The notes beneath the pieces are model-generated. The model worked only from the letters and a program-made list of their open reading frames with translations, had not been told where the DNA came from and did no database searches. DNA of 64,000 nt. It comes from Prochlorothrix hollandica PCC 9006 = CALU 1027 (GTDB lineage Bacteria; Cyanobacteriota; Cyanobacteriia; Prochlorotrichales; Prochlorotrichaceae). Positions 53,677-63,069 of this stretch are shown here, one piece after another; positions within the stretch are counted from its first letter, which is position 1, and each line of letters begins with the position of its first letter. The stretch covers positions 132,588 through 196,587 of the forward strand of contig NZ_KB235937.1 in NCBI RefSeq assembly GCF_000332315.1, read 5' to 3'. Both the position numbers and the translations under genes were made by a program.

Positions 53677-54540
53677 CTAACGGCTAATCACGGCGTTTTT
53701 GGCGGCGATCGTGGCCGTAGTGCTCTGGAGGCTAGACCTTGCCAAGCCCTCCTGCATGGACTCCAAGAATCGGCCCACCCGCACGGGGTCAATGCACTGA
53801 TCCCGCTGACCATTGCGTTTGAGGGACGAGGAGACGATGACACCATCGGCAGACTGAATCAAGGTGCCGATATTGTCCCAACTGGCCCCACTGCCAATAA
53901 AGACCGGGGTTGATTGGGCAGCGGCCTTCGCCAGTTCCAAATCCTGGAGATCGGGGGGGCTACTGGTGGACCAGCCAGAGAGGATGATCCCATCGGCTAA
54001 GCCCCGCTGAATCGTGTCTTGAACGGCCACTGTCAGGTTGGGGGTGCCCAGGGGGCGAGCATGTTTAACCAGCACATCTGCCAAAATTTTGACATCACTG
54101 CCCAGTTCCCTGCGGTAACGCAGTAATTCATAGGCATTACCTTCAATTAGCCCCTGATCTGTGGCCATAACTCCCGTTAGGACATTGACCCGAATGAACT
54201 GGGCATTGACACAGGCTGCCACTGCCATGGCGCTACAGGCATCATTTCGCAACATATTAATGCCCACGGGCAGGGGGACGAGATGGCGAATACGCTGCAC
54301 GGCCAAACTCATGGCACTGACCACAGCGGGATCAACCCGATCCTTGGTAAAGGGAGCATCGAAAAAATTTTCCACAAGAATGCCATGGGCACCTCCTGCG
54401 GCTAGGGCTGTGGCTTCCTGTTCAGCCCGCTCAAAAACAGCCTGGAGACTCCCGCCCCAACGGGGGGAGGTGGGTAAGGGAAGAAGATGAACCACACCTA
54501 TGACGGGATGAGGCGTTTGAAAAATTTGATTCAGATCCAC
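53677..54540 (-). CDS. btpA: BtpA family protein (photosystem I biogenesis)
   Basis: This 287-aa protein of the BtpA family has a TIM-barrel type. Blocks are VIGVVHLLPLPTSPRWGG, GAHGILVENFFDAPF, LPVGINMLRNDACSAMAVA, FIRVNVLTGVMATDQGLIEG and VFIGSGASWDNIGTLIQSADGVIVSSSLKR. In Synechocystis BtpA is needed to stabilise photosystem I reaction-centre proteins. The molecular activity is unclear, and homologues outside phototrophs exist. The start is the ATG at 54540. Confidence 0.93.
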   Translation of the reverse strand: MDLNQIFQTPHPVIGVVHLLPLPTSPRWGGSLQAVFERAEQEATALAAGGAHGILVENFFDAPFTKDRVDPAVVSAMSLAVQRIRHLVPLPVGINMLRNDACSAMAVAACVNAQFIRVNVLTGVMATDQGLIEGNAYELLRYRRELGSDVKILADVLVKHARPLGTPNLTVAVQDTIQRGLADGIILSGWSTSSPPDLQDLELAKAAAQSTPVFIGSGASWDNIGTLIQSADGVIVSSSLKRNGQRDQCIDPVRVGRFLESMQEGLARSSLQSTTATIAAKNAVISR

Positions 54541-55558
54541 GCGCTTGTCGTCTGCCGTTTCGGACTTTACGGATTGAGAAGACCGATCCTAGCACTGGAA
54601 TGGAGGCACGGCTCTACGTTTGGAGATTGCATCACCCGTCACCGTCCCACCCCACCACCTGTGATCTGCCCTACGTCAAGAAGCCAACCTGAGCAGGGTG
54701 GCAGTCTTCGCTAGCCAATTGTATCAGTCGGCTGTCCTCGTCCATCCCTTGCCCTGGGGGAAATGGTGGGGGCAGGGGAGGGGCAGTAAAAATATTGAGT
54801 TTTATTACGAAAATGGGGTACTATGGCAACGAGTATCAAAGCAACAGCTTCAAGCCCCTGGGTGATGCTCTGTTTGTTTCTAGTCACTGTTACCAGTGTT
54901 TTAATCGTATCTCCGTGATCCCTGGCATCATCTTGATGATCCCTGGTGTGGTGATGCTCTAAAAACTCTTCAAGGTGTCTCGGCTTTCCCTAAAAATCTA
55001 CCCGCAAGCATTCACGTTGAGTCCTTATCTTGTTAGGATAGGTTGGGCTTAGGGCCAGTATAAAACCTTAGGACTAGCGCAAACGTTTTAAGGGTTAGTG
55101 TCGGTTATATTGATCCTTGAGCAATATCGACCTTGAACAATCTAGGCTGAAAACTAGGCTGAAAAAGTCTCCCCTAGGGCCAGATAAAACACCCAAGCAA
55201 ACATCCAAGCAAACACCCAAGCAAACACCCATCAATTTCGAGAAAAATCAACATCGAGCACAGCAGCGATATAACAGCAATACACTTGTCAAATCTTAAG
55301 ACTATCTGTGTTTAGTTTGTATTAAAGCGCGGGACTCGATCATCAACGTTAAAGGCGCGATCGCAGATACCTCCAGCGTCCCTCAGGACATGGTGGAAGC
55401 CAATACCCCTGGGATGGTTTTAGCCCGGTTTAGGTGTCGTTGTGGTCGCAGCTTAGTCTGGGGTTATGGTTTTAGTAAACCTCAGGTTTGCTCACGGAAT
55501 CCATAACGATCCTAGACTGCTCCTACCCCTGTCTTCAAGGCAACACCACCCTGACCCC
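54541..55558. other. 1-kb stretch between btpA and rimO
   Basis: The stretch holds a possible small membrane-protein ORF (54823-54918) overlapped by another ORF (54813-54962), and a 12-bp array (CAAGCAAACACC-type) at 55190-55230. The rest shows no clear feature. Confidence 0.5.
54823..54918 (+). CDS. Possible 31-aa single-helix membrane protein
   Basis: The ORF reads MATSIKATASSPWVMLCLFLVTVTSVLIVSP, with the second half forming one hydrophobic helix like the small photosynthetic-complex subunits. I cannot match it to PsaI, PsaM, PsbX, PetL or other known small subunits. GGGG lies about 5 nt upstream. A 49-aa ORF in another frame (54813-54962) overlaps it, and only one or neither is likely real. 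Confidence 0.25.
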   Translation: MATSIKATASSPWVMLCLFLVTVTSVLIVSP

Positions 55559-56914
55559 ATGGAACACAAGCCAACTATTGCGATCGCCCATTTGGGATGT
55601 GAGAAAAACCGTATTGATACCGAGCATATGCTGGGCTTACTGGTGGAAGCCGGTTACCCCATTGACCTCAACGAAGAAGCCGCCGATTACGTCGTTGTGA
55701 ATACCTGTAGTTTCATCCAAGCTGCCCGAGAAGAGTCGGTGCGCACCTTGGTGGGGCTGGCGGAAGATGGTAAAAAAATCATTATTTCTGGCTGTATGGC
55801 CCAGCATTTCCAGGAGCAACTCCTAGAGGAATTGCCGGAAGCAGTGGCCCTGGTGGGCACGGGAGATTATCACAAAATCGTTGACGTGATTGAACAGGTA
55901 GAGCAGGGCAATCGGGTTACAGCGGTGTCCCAAAACCCCACCTACATTGCTGATGAAACCGTTCCCCGCTACCGCACCACCACCGAGGCGGTGGCCTACC
56001 TGAGGGTGGCGGAGGGCTGTGACTACCGCTGTGCGTTTTGTATTATTCCCCACCTGCGGGGCAACCAACGATCGCGCCCCATGGAATCGATCGTGGCAGA
56101 GGCCCAGCAACTGGCCGCTGAAGGGGTACAGGAAATTATTTTAATCTCCCAAATTACCACTAATTACGGCTTAGACCTCTATGGCAAGCCCCAGTTGGCG
56201 GAGTTGCTGCGGGCACTGGGCCAGGTGGATGTGCCTTGGATTCGGATGCATTACACCTATCCGACCGGATTAACCCCGTCAGTCATTGCTGCCATCCAAG
56301 AGACCCCCAATGTTCTGCCCTATTTAGACCTACCCCTGCAACATTCCCACCCAGAGATTCTGCGGGCCATGAACCGGCCCTGGCAGGGTCAGGTCAATGA
56401 TGATCTCATGGTTCGGCTGAAGACGGCACTGCCCCAGGCAGTGTTTCGCACCACCTTTATTGTGGGCTTTCCCGGAGAGACCGAGGCGCATTTTGAGCAT
56501 CTCCTGGCCTTTGTGGAGCGTCATCAGTTTGACCATGTGGGGGTGTTCACCTTCTCCGAGGAAGAAGGAACTCCTGCCTATGGCTTGCCGAACCCAGTCC
56601 CCGCCTCGGTGATGGAAGAGCGGCGCGATCGCCTGATGGCGATGCAGCAGCCCATTGCTGCGCGGAAAAACCAGGGTGAGATTGGCAAAGTGGTGGATGT
56701 GCTCATTGAGCAAGAACATCCCACTACTGGGATCAAAATTGGACGTAGTGCTCGGTTTGCTCCAGAGGTAGATGGAGTGGTCTATGTCCAAGGGGATGCT
56801 CGCCTGGGGATGACGGTTCCCGTCAAAATCACGGGGGCTGATCTCTATGACCTTCAGGGTCATGTGGCCACTGCCGCAGAGGTGATGGGACAGCCATTAC
56901 TGGCGGTGTTCTAG
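55559..56914 (+). CDS. rimO: Ribosomal protein S12 methylthiotransferase RimO
   Basis: RimO is a radical-SAM enzyme that adds a methylthio group to the conserved aspartate of S12. The 451-aa protein has an N-terminal UPF0004 cluster domain ([29 protein letters not shown]: three Cys). The radical-SAM motif is [13 protein letters not shown], followed by [17 protein letters not shown] and [18 protein letters not shown]-terminal TRAM domain (from about residue 380) follows. The ATG at 55559 matches homologues; the frame is open to 55466. The next gene is a CrhR-type helicase, as in Synechocystis, where rimO-crhR form one operon. Confidence 0.96.
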   Translation: MEHKPTIAIAHLGCEKNRIDTEHMLGLLVEAGYPIDLNEEAADYVVVNTCSFIQAAREESVRTLVGLAEDGKKIIISGCMAQHFQEQLLEELPEAVALVGTGDYHKIVDVIEQVEQGNRVTAVSQNPTYIADETVPRYRTTTEAVAYLRVAEGCDYRCAFCIIPHLRGNQRSRPMESIVAEAQQLAAEGVQEIILISQITTNYGLDLYGKPQLAELLRALGQVDVPWIRMHYTYPTGLTPSVIAAIQETPNVLPYLDLPLQHSHPEILRAMNRPWQGQVNDDLMVRLKTALPQAVFRTTFIVGFPGETEAHFEHLLAFVERHQFDHVGVFTFSEEEGTPAYGLPNPVPASVMEERRDRLMAMQQPIAARKNQGEIGKVVDVLIEQEHPTTGIKIGRSARFAPEVDGVVYVQGDARLGMTVPVKITGADLYDLQGHVATAAEVMGQPLLAVF

Positions 56915-57345
56915 GGTTTATGCCCTAGGTTAATCTACCTCAGCTTCCATGTGATGTCCTTCCAGGGCGGGCCTCCTGTCCTCCCCTGGAGCCTCTAGTT
57001 CAGCCCTGAACTGGAGGGAGATGAGTTCTTGCTTAATAGACTGTTCCGGGACTTCACGGGTTATCCCCGCTGGGCGGGAGTAACGTCTGGGTTTTGGGAT
57101 TGGTTCGCTAACTCCGGCAAGGATTTGGGTAGCTCAGGCCCGCACCATGGGCCTGGTTTAAGGGTGTTGGACGGTCTGGTGGGATCGAACTGTTGTTTGG
57201 GACTGCTGTGGGGAACTTCTGGTGGGGAACCCTGGCTTCCTTCCCTGTGGTTCCCGCTCCTCGCCTTCCCTCGCCCCCTGTCCCGAAAACAGGTGTGCTT
57301 AAACAGGATTTCGACCCTTACAACGTGGCAATTACGAGGATTTCT
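56915..57345. other. rimO-crhR spacer
   Basis: This 431-bp spacer probably contains the crhR leader or an internal promoter. No gene is supported, and ORFs here are fragments without known patterns. Confidence 0.5.
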
Positions 57346-58950
57346 ATGACCCTTTCATTCAAAAGCCTTGGTCTTTCTGAAGCCCGCATTCAACACCTTG
57401 AAAAGTTGGAGTTCCAATCCCCCACCTCTATCCAAGCGGAGGCGATTCCCCATCTTTTGGCAGGACGGGATGTGATGGGGCAGGCCCAGACGGGTACAGG
57501 CAAAACGGCGGCCTTTGCGTTGCCGATTCTAGAAGGTGTGGATCCCCACAATCGGGCGGTGCAAGCCTTGATTTTGACTCCAACCCGAGAATTGGCGATG
57601 CAGGTGGCCCAGGCCATTAGTCAGTTCAACAGCGATCGCCAAATCCATGTGCTGACGGTTTATGGCGGACAGTCCATTGATCAGCAAATCAGCCGCCTCC
57701 ACCGAGGTTGTCAAGTGGTGGTGGGTACCCCAGGGCGGGTGTTGGATTTGTTGGGTCGCGGTGACCTGCGCCTGAACCAGGTGAGCTGGTTGGTGCTGGA
57801 TGAAGCCGATGAGATGCTGAGTATGGGCTTCATTAACGATGTGGAAACCATCTTGGCCCAGGCTCCTCCGGAGCGGCAGACCGCTTTTTTCTCGGCCACT
57901 ATGCCCCCGACGATTCGGGCACTGGTGACCAAGTTCCTGCGATCGCCCATCACCATCACCATTGAGCAGTCCAAGGCTTCCCCGGCCCGCATTAACCAGT
58001 ATGCCTACCTGGTGCCCCGTGGTTGGACAAAAATCCGCGCTCTGCTCCCCATTTTGGAACTGGAGGAACCGGAATCCGCCATTATCTTTGTGCGCACCCG
58101 CCGCACTGCCATGGAGTTGACCAGCCAATTGCAGGCTGCCGGTCATAGCGTCGATGAGTACCATGGGGACCTCAGCCAAACCCAACGGGAGCGGCTGTTG
58201 CTGCGTTTCCGCCAGCGCCAAGTGCGGTTGGTGGTGGCCACGGATATTGCGTCCCGTGGGATCCATGTGGATGATCTCAGCCATGTCATTAACTTTGACC
58301 TGCCGGACAACCTGGAGAACTTTGTCCACCGGGTGGGTCGCACGGGTCGTGCCGGTAAGGAAGGCACGGCTATTACCTTGGGCCAAGGCTACGATCGCCG
58401 TCGCCTCAAGGAAATCGAGCGCCACATTCGCCAGCAACTGGAGTCCCGCTCCATTCCCACCCGTGCCGAAATTGAAGCCCACCACCTGGAAAAGCTGAAA
58501 GCTCAGGTGCGGGAAGCCCTCAGCAGCGAGCGCTTGGCTTCATTCTTGCCCATTGTGGCCCAACTGGCGGAAGAGGACTATGAGTCCCACACCATTGCCG
58601 CTGCTGCCTTGCAGATGGCCTACGATCGCACCCGTCCCGCTTGGATGCGTTTGGCTCCCGAAGATGATGTGGTGGATCGGCCCCAACCCGTCAAGCGTCA
58701 GGGGGGTGGTCGTCGTGTCCAAACCGGTGCTGGTAATCGTGGCGGCTATCGCCAAGATGCTCCCCAAGGGGATGGCTGGAACCGGGATGGCGATCGGCCC
58801 CGGCCCAAGCGTAACAGCCGTCGTACCTATGATCCCTCCGGTCATGCTCACCACGATCGCGGCCAAGATCAAAACCATGGTCGCCGTCCTGTGGCCAACT
58901 ACGATCGCAGCCCCGACTCCGATGGCATGTTGGCTGGCAAAGATAGCTAG
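57346..58950 (+). CDS. crhR: DEAD-box RNA helicase, CrhR-type
   Basis: This 534-aa ATP-dependent RNA helicase has FKSLGLSEARIQHLEKLEF...PTSIQAEAIP (Q motif), AQTGTGKT (I), PTRELAMQ (Ia), GTPGRVLD (Ib), LDEADEML (II) and FSATMPP (III). Motifs IV-VI are IIFVRT, VATDIASRGIHVDDL and HRVGRTGRAG. A dimerisation/RNA-binding extension and a Gly/Arg/Asp-rich tail follow. In Synechocystis CrhR responds to redox and cold and remodels RNA. GAGGA lies 5 nt before the ATG at 57346. Conserved position after rimO supports the call. A terminator follows. Confidence 0.9.
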   Translation: MTLSFKSLGLSEARIQHLEKLEFQSPTSIQAEAIPHLLAGRDVMGQAQTGTGKTAAFALPILEGVDPHNRAVQALILTPTRELAMQVAQAISQFNSDRQIHVLTVYGGQSIDQQISRLHRGCQVVVGTPGRVLDLLGRGDLRLNQVSWLVLDEADEMLSMGFINDVETILAQAPPERQTAFFSATMPPTIRALVTKFLRSPITITIEQSKASPARINQYAYLVPRGWTKIRALLPILELEEPESAIIFVRTRRTAMELTSQLQAAGHSVDEYHGDLSQTQRERLLLRFRQRQVRLVVATDIASRGIHVDDLSHVINFDLPDNLENFVHRVGRTGRAGKEGTAITLGQGYDRRRLKEIERHIRQQLESRSIPTRAEIEAHHLEKLKAQVREALSSERLASFLPIVAQLAEEDYESHTIAAAALQMAYDRTRPAWMRLAPEDDVVDRPQPVKRQGGGRRVQTGAGNRGGYRQDAPQGDGWNRDGDRPRPKRNSRRTYDPSGHAHHDRGQDQNHGRRPVANYDRSPDSDGMLAGKDS

Positions 58951-59035
58951 GGGATAGCTGTCCCAGGGGTTGCCCTGGGATCCACCCCACCGGTGATCGA
59001 GCGTTAACCGTTGCCCTGGTCACCCCGTCAAGATG

Positions 59036-59082
59036 AGGTTGGTAGCCCCCACGAGATGGGTGGGGGTTGCTAGCCTTTTTTG
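59036..59082 (+). terminator. Rho-independent terminator of rimO-crhR
   Basis: A GGTAGCCCCCAC...GTGGGGGTTGCTAGCC hairpin followed by TTTTTT, about 90 bp after the crhR stop. Confidence 0.88.
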
Positions 59083-59092
59083 TTGCCGTTCC

Positions 59093-59173
59093 GGCTGACC
59101 GCTTAAAGCGGGACAAGATGACCGGGACAGTGGGGCGCGAAGCGCCCCACTGTCCCGGCTTAAGTTGATAGCC
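59093..59173 (-). repeat. Family-B element, copy B13 (81 bp)
   Basis: It runs from GGCTGACCGCTTAAAGCGG to CGGCTTAAGTTGATAGCC with a perfect TGGGGCGC/GCGCCCCA core. The last 18 bp (CCGGCTTAAGTTGATAGCC-type) are repeated once more at 59181-59199. Confidence 0.92.
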
Positions 59174-59213
59174 ATCGTTTCCGGCTTAAGTTGATAGCCG
59201 TTTTCCGCAGCAT

Positions 59214-59252
59214 AAAAAAACCGTAGCAGGCTTGGGGTATGCCTTGCTACGG
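59214..59252 (-). terminator. Rho-independent terminator of htpG
   Basis: On the minus strand a CCGTAGCAAGGC...GCCTGCTACGG stem is followed by TTTTTTT. It lies about 55 bp after the htpG stop. Confidence 0.92.
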
Positions 59253-59306
59253 TGGAGGGGTCTGGGGATTCAGACCTGACAGACTTCGGGTCAAAACCGG
59301 CGAGGT

Positions 59307-61286
59307 CTAGCGTTGGGTCAGTTGGGTTAGCACTTGGTTCGATCGGGTCACAAAGCCCTTCATGCCCTCCGCATCAAAGCCCTTTTGGGCCATCAAGGCC
59401 AAGTCATAAACATGCTGGCAAAGGGTCGTGGCCAGTTCCCCCGATGCCGATGTTCCAGAACCGGTAATGATGCTGCCCTGGCTGAGGGTCATCAGGTTTT
59501 GGATCAGGGGATGGTTAGAGTTGACCATGAGCACATGATCATCGGGGAATTGTAGCCCATCCTGTTGCAGCATGGCGGCCATTTCCTGCATCCGGCGGGT
59601 TGCTTCCGGCATCAGAACGATCGCAGGCGGTGTACTGGCATCATCCCCCTTTAAGGCTTGGACTTTGACGTTGACCCGTGGCTTATTAATGGCCTGGTCA
59701 AACAGGTCTTTAATTTGGTCGCTACGGGTTTTATTGGTGCCGGGATCAATGATTTCCTGGGCCTTATCCTGATCCATCAAACTCTCATCCAGATCGGCAT
59801 CGACCCGGGAGAATTTAACGTCAGAATATTCCTGTTCCAAGAAGGGAATAAAGTGGGTATCGATGAAGGAATCCATCACCAGCACTTCCAAGCCTTGGCC
59901 CTGGTGGAGAGCAATATAGGTGGCTTGGCCGGCTTCATCGGTGGCGTAATAGACCCGATTTTCGTGTTTCCCTTGATTACGCTCCAGGTATTCCTTCAGG
60001 GTACTGTAGTAGTTGCCTTTGCCGTCTTTGGCTAGTTCTGCCCCATCGGTGGCCGTTTCTGTCCAGACATCATCACTACTGGCCTGTACTTCCACCTTGG
60101 GGGTGTCCGCTGCTCCTCCCAGGTCCCCAGTGGTGCGATAGATGATCAGGTCTTCCACCTGTTTTTTGAACTTGTCGTCGTTGATGGCTCCGAACTTCAC
60201 GAAGGTGCTTAAGTCCTGCCAGCTCTTAACATAGGCGCTGCGATCGTCCCGATACACTTCCTTGAGGCGATCGCCCACTTTCTTGGCAATAAAGTTAGCA
60301 ATGCTGCGCACCTTGCGATCGACTTGGAGAGCGCTACGGGACACGTTTAAGGGAATATCTGGGCTGTCGATGACTCCCCGCATGGGCAACAGGAACCGGG
60401 GAACCACTTCTTCACAGTGATCACTGACAAAGACCTGGTTACAAAATAGCTTGATCTCCCCTTTGGTAATGTCCACATCGGGGCGGAGTTTGGGGAAATA
60501 AAGAATGCCATTGACCAGGAATGGATAGTCGGTATTCAAGTGAACCCACAGCAGGGGATCTTCCTGAAACGGATAAAGGTAGCGGTAGAATTCCAGGTAA
60601 TCTTCATCGGTTAAGTCCCGGGGCGACTGCCGCCAAATGGCCTTTTGCCGGTTGACCATTTCCCCGTCCATTTTGATGGGGAAGGGCATGAAGTCGCAGT
60701 ACCGCTTGATGAGGGTGCGAATACGGCTGGCTTCTAGGAATTCCAGTTCCTCTTTCTGGAGGTGGAGAGTAATGGTGGTGCCCCGATCGCTGCGATCGGA
60801 ATCCGTCAGTTCAAAGGTGGGTGATCCGTCACAGCGCCAATGGACGGCCTGGGCGTTTTCTTGATAGGACAGGGTATCAATTTCCACCTCGCGGGCCACA
60901 ATAAAAGAAGAGTAGAACCCTAAGCCAAAGTGGCCAATAATGGCATCGGAACCCTGGCCTTTGAATTTTTCAATAAATTCTTCCGCACTGGAAAAGGCCA
61001 CCTGGTTAATATATTTCTTGACCTCCTCAGCGGTCATGCCAATGCCATTATCGCTAATGCTGAGGGTCTTTTTATCTTTGTCGATGGCAATGGTAATTTC
61101 AGGATCCCCAATGGCTCCTTGGAAGTCGCCGCCGTAGGACACCATTTTTAATTTATTAATGGCATCCACAGCGTTGGAAACCAATTCCCGCAAGAAAATC
61201 TCATGTTCTGAATAGAGAGATTTCTTGATAATCGGAAAGATATTTTCAGTATGGATACTGATTTGACCCTTTTCCAATACAGTCAT
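59307..61286 (-). CDS. htpG: Molecular chaperone HtpG (Hsp90)
   Basis: This 659-aa bacterial Hsp90 protects proteins under heat, light and other stress. The GHKL ATP-binding domain shows SLYSEHEIFLRELVSNAVDAINKL, ISDNGIGMTAEEV and the lid/G box IGHFGLGFYSSFIVA. The middle domain follows (GVIDSPDIPLNVSRSALQ with the catalytic-loop Arg). The C-terminal dimerisation domain ends without an EEVD motif, as expected in bacteria. The start is the ATG at 61286. It has its own terminator. Confidence 0.97.
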   Translation of the reverse strand: MTVLEKGQISIHTENIFPIIKKSLYSEHEIFLRELVSNAVDAINKLKMVSYGGDFQGAIGDPEITIAIDKDKKTLSISDNGIGMTAEEVKKYINQVAFSSAEEFIEKFKGQGSDAIIGHFGLGFYSSFIVAREVEIDTLSYQENAQAVHWRCDGSPTFELTDSDRSDRGTTITLHLQKEELEFLEASRIRTLIKRYCDFMPFPIKMDGEMVNRQKAIWRQSPRDLTDEDYLEFYRYLYPFQEDPLLWVHLNTDYPFLVNGILYFPKLRPDVDITKGEIKLFCNQVFVSDHCEEVVPRFLLPMRGVIDSPDIPLNVSRSALQVDRKVRSIANFIAKKVGDRLKEVYRDDRSAYVKSWQDLSTFVKFGAINDDKFKKQVEDLIIYRTTGDLGGAADTPKVEVQASSDDVWTETATDGAELAKDGKGNYYSTLKEYLERNQGKHENRVYYATDEAGQATYIALHQGQGLEVLVMDSFIDTHFIPFLEQEYSDVKFSRVDADLDESLMDQDKAQEIIDPGTNKTRSDQIKDLFDQAINKPRVNVKVQALKGDDASTPPAIVLMPEATRRMQEMAAMLQQDGLQFPDDHVLMVNSNHPLIQNLMTLSQGSIITGSGTSASGELATTLCQHVYDLALMAQKGFDAEGMKGFVTRSNQVLTQLTQR

Positions 61287-61639
61287 AGGCTCTGCCTTTT
61301 ATTCCTCGTGGATTAATCCGGCAAATGAGTTGCCATGATTTTTTTGCCACTGTCTATCGTCAGTCATTGCCAGAACTTTGACAGCTAGGGTTATACGCGA
61401 TCGAAGTGCGGATCTCCCTACTCAACGGGACTCCCCTGGGTAGTCCTAGCTTAAAATTGGTGATTTGAGGATGTTTTCAGCAAGGATCTTGGGTCTCTCT
61501 GCCCAGGTTTGCAAAAAAATCCCCGACCTTAAATTTTAAAGTCAGGGCTATGGACGCTGAGGGTCAATCCTGCTTGACTGACAAAAAATTCGAGCGTCTG
61601 TCTAGTGGTACCGCGATCGACCTAGAGCTAGGCTGAGGG
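61287..61639. other. Spacer between ycf48 and htpG
   Basis: It contains the ycf48 terminator and presumably the htpG promoter. The psbE-psbF-psbL-psbJ genes, which often follow ycf48, are not here. Confidence 0.6.
61513..61548 (-). terminator. Rho-independent terminator downstream of ycf48
   Basis: On the minus strand CCCTGACTTTAAA pairs with TTTAAGGTCGGGG (two G-U pairs), followed by ATTTTTTT. Confidence 0.8.
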
Positions 61640-62740
61640 CTAAGCTACCGAGTCCTCCGCCGTACCGATGTACTTGAGGATAATGCCCCGTTGACCGAGG
61701 ACAAAGCCCTTGGTGGGGTTGAGGAACAGGACCCGGTAAAAGTTCGAGGGAATATTGTCCACCGCTTCATCCTTGAGCCAGGTGTCCCCATCATCCAGGC
61801 TGACGATGAGGGTACCGCCGCCCCCCGTGGCCCACAGTTCATTGGGGGTTCGATAGCCCAAATCCAGCAGTCCCCAGTTATTGCGTTTTTCGGCACTGAT
61901 GTACTCAGCCCAGTTGTCATAATCACTGGCTTCGCTATTACTGGCTTCGCTATTACTGGCTTCACTAAACTGAACGCCGCCCCCCCGGCCCAAAATCCAA
62001 AAGCGACCATCGCTGCCAAAGCCCATATTCTGTAAGCGGCGGGAGGAGTTGCGATTGTGGGGAACCCAGGTGTCGTCACCGGGGGTATAGGCACTGAAGA
62101 AGCTACCCCGCTCTGCCACCGCCAGATAACGACCATCGTCACTGCGGGCCAAGTTAATGATGGTGTCAGAGCCATATTGCACCAACCCCTTCCAGTTGCT
62201 GCCCCCATCCGTGGTGCGGTAGATGGCCCCTAAATCCGTGACCAGTTCCGCTGAGTTGTCGGCGAGGGCCGTGATCATCAGGGGAGAACCGGGCAATTGG
62301 GCGCTGAGGTAAATTTCTGACCAAGTGCTGCCGCCATCATCGGTGTGGAGGAGCAGGGAGGGTTGCCCGACGATCCACCCTTCTTGATCGTCAAAGCTAA
62401 TGGAGGACAGACGGTAGCGATCGCTATCTAAGGGCAAATCCCGTTGGCTCCAAGAGTCCCCTCCATCGGTGGTTTCCAGGAGGGTGGAGTTGGCTCCCAC
62501 CATCCAGCCCCGATTGGGATCGCCGGTGAAGGCCAAGTCCAGCACGGTTTGCTCCGTGGGCAAGATCACCTGTTGCCAGGGGTTGCCATCCAAGGCGGCA
62601 ATGGTTCTCGCACAACTGCTACAGAAGATCACGAGGGTGACCAGAATAGCCCCCTGTCCTAGGCGTTGCCCCAAGGATTTCAGGGAAGCCAGGGCGGGAT
62701 GGCGGGTTAGGCGGATAAATGGATCAATGGAAAACTGCAT
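61640..62740 (-). CDS. ycf48: Photosystem II assembly factor Ycf48 (Hcf136)
   Basis: This 366-aa lumenal lipoprotein helps assemble the photosystem II reaction centre, binding early D1. It has a lipobox-like end to the signal sequence (LVIFCSSCART). Seven beta-propeller/BNR-type repeats follow (GWMVGANSTLLETTDGGDSW, WIVGQPSLLLHTDDGGSTW, AIYRTTDGGSNW, ELWATGGGGTLIVSLDDGDTW). An arginine-rich stretch (NRNSSRR) lies on one blade, as in known Ycf48. A (SEASN)n insertion, encoded by a 15-bp array, lies near residue 265. rubA lies upstream as in other cyanobacteria, but separated by repeats. Confidence 0.95.
   Translation of the reverse strand: MQFSIDPFIRLTRHPALASLKSLGQRLGQGAILVTLVIFCSSCARTIAALDGNPWQQVILPTEQTVLDLAFTGDPNRGWMVGANSTLLETTDGGDSWSQRDLPLDSDRYRLSSISFDDQEGWIVGQPSLLLHTDDGGSTWSEIYLSAQLPGSPLMITALADNSAELVTDLGAIYRTTDGGSNWKGLVQYGSDTIINLARSDDGRYLAVAERGSFFSAYTPGDDTWVPHNRNSSRRLQNMGFGSDGRFWILGRGGGVQFSEASNSEASNSEASDYDNWAEYISAEKRNNWGLLDLGYRTPNELWATGGGGTLIVSLDDGDTWLKDEAVDNIPSNFYRVLFLNPTKGFVLGQRGIILKYIGTAEDSVA
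61924..61967 (-). repeat. In-frame 15-bp tandem array in ycf48
   Basis: About three units of ACTGGCTTCGCTATT (plus strand) encode SEASN pentapeptides in a propeller loop. Confidence 0.95.
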
Positions 62741-62774
62741 CGAAACCCCTTAATCTCTCAATTTATATGTTATT

Positions 62775-62885
62775 TACAGCAACCCTAAATCAGTTGTAAG
62801 GATCTCGACGGCTGAAACCCTTGGTGTGGTGTGCCCCCTCGGGGGGCAGGGGGGCACACCACACGACCCATTTAGGACTGCTGTA
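62775..62885 (-). repeat. Family-A element, copy A11 (111 bp)
   Basis: TACAGCAACCCTAAAT to ATTTAGGACTGCTGTA. The central loop is enlarged by about 8 bp of G-rich sequence. Confidence 0.92.
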
Positions 62886-62897
62886 GAACCTGATCGG

Positions 62898-63003
62898 GTA
62901 TCAACTTAAGCCGGGACAGTGGGGGGTAGTGATCCAAGCTGAGACCCTTTGGGTGGTGTGCGCCCGGACAGCGCACACCACACGACCCCTTTCGGACTGC
63001 TGT
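62898..63003. repeat. Fragment of family B joined to a 5'-truncated family-A element (A12)
   Basis: GGGTATCAACTTAAGCCGGGAC (B left end) runs into GTAGTGATCC and then a family-A body (GAGACCCTTTGGGTGGTGTG...CGGACTGCTGT). It is a rearranged composite between rubA and ycf48. Confidence 0.75.
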
Positions 63004-63069
63004 CTAGCACTACCCACCACAGGATCCCTTGCGGACTGCTGTATGCAGAACGGTCTCGGTTGACTGGGT

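Noticed and set aside
57193-57345. 51-residue N-terminal extension of the helicase
   Set aside because: The canonical Q-motif start and a good GAGGA ribosome-binding site favour the ATG at 57346.
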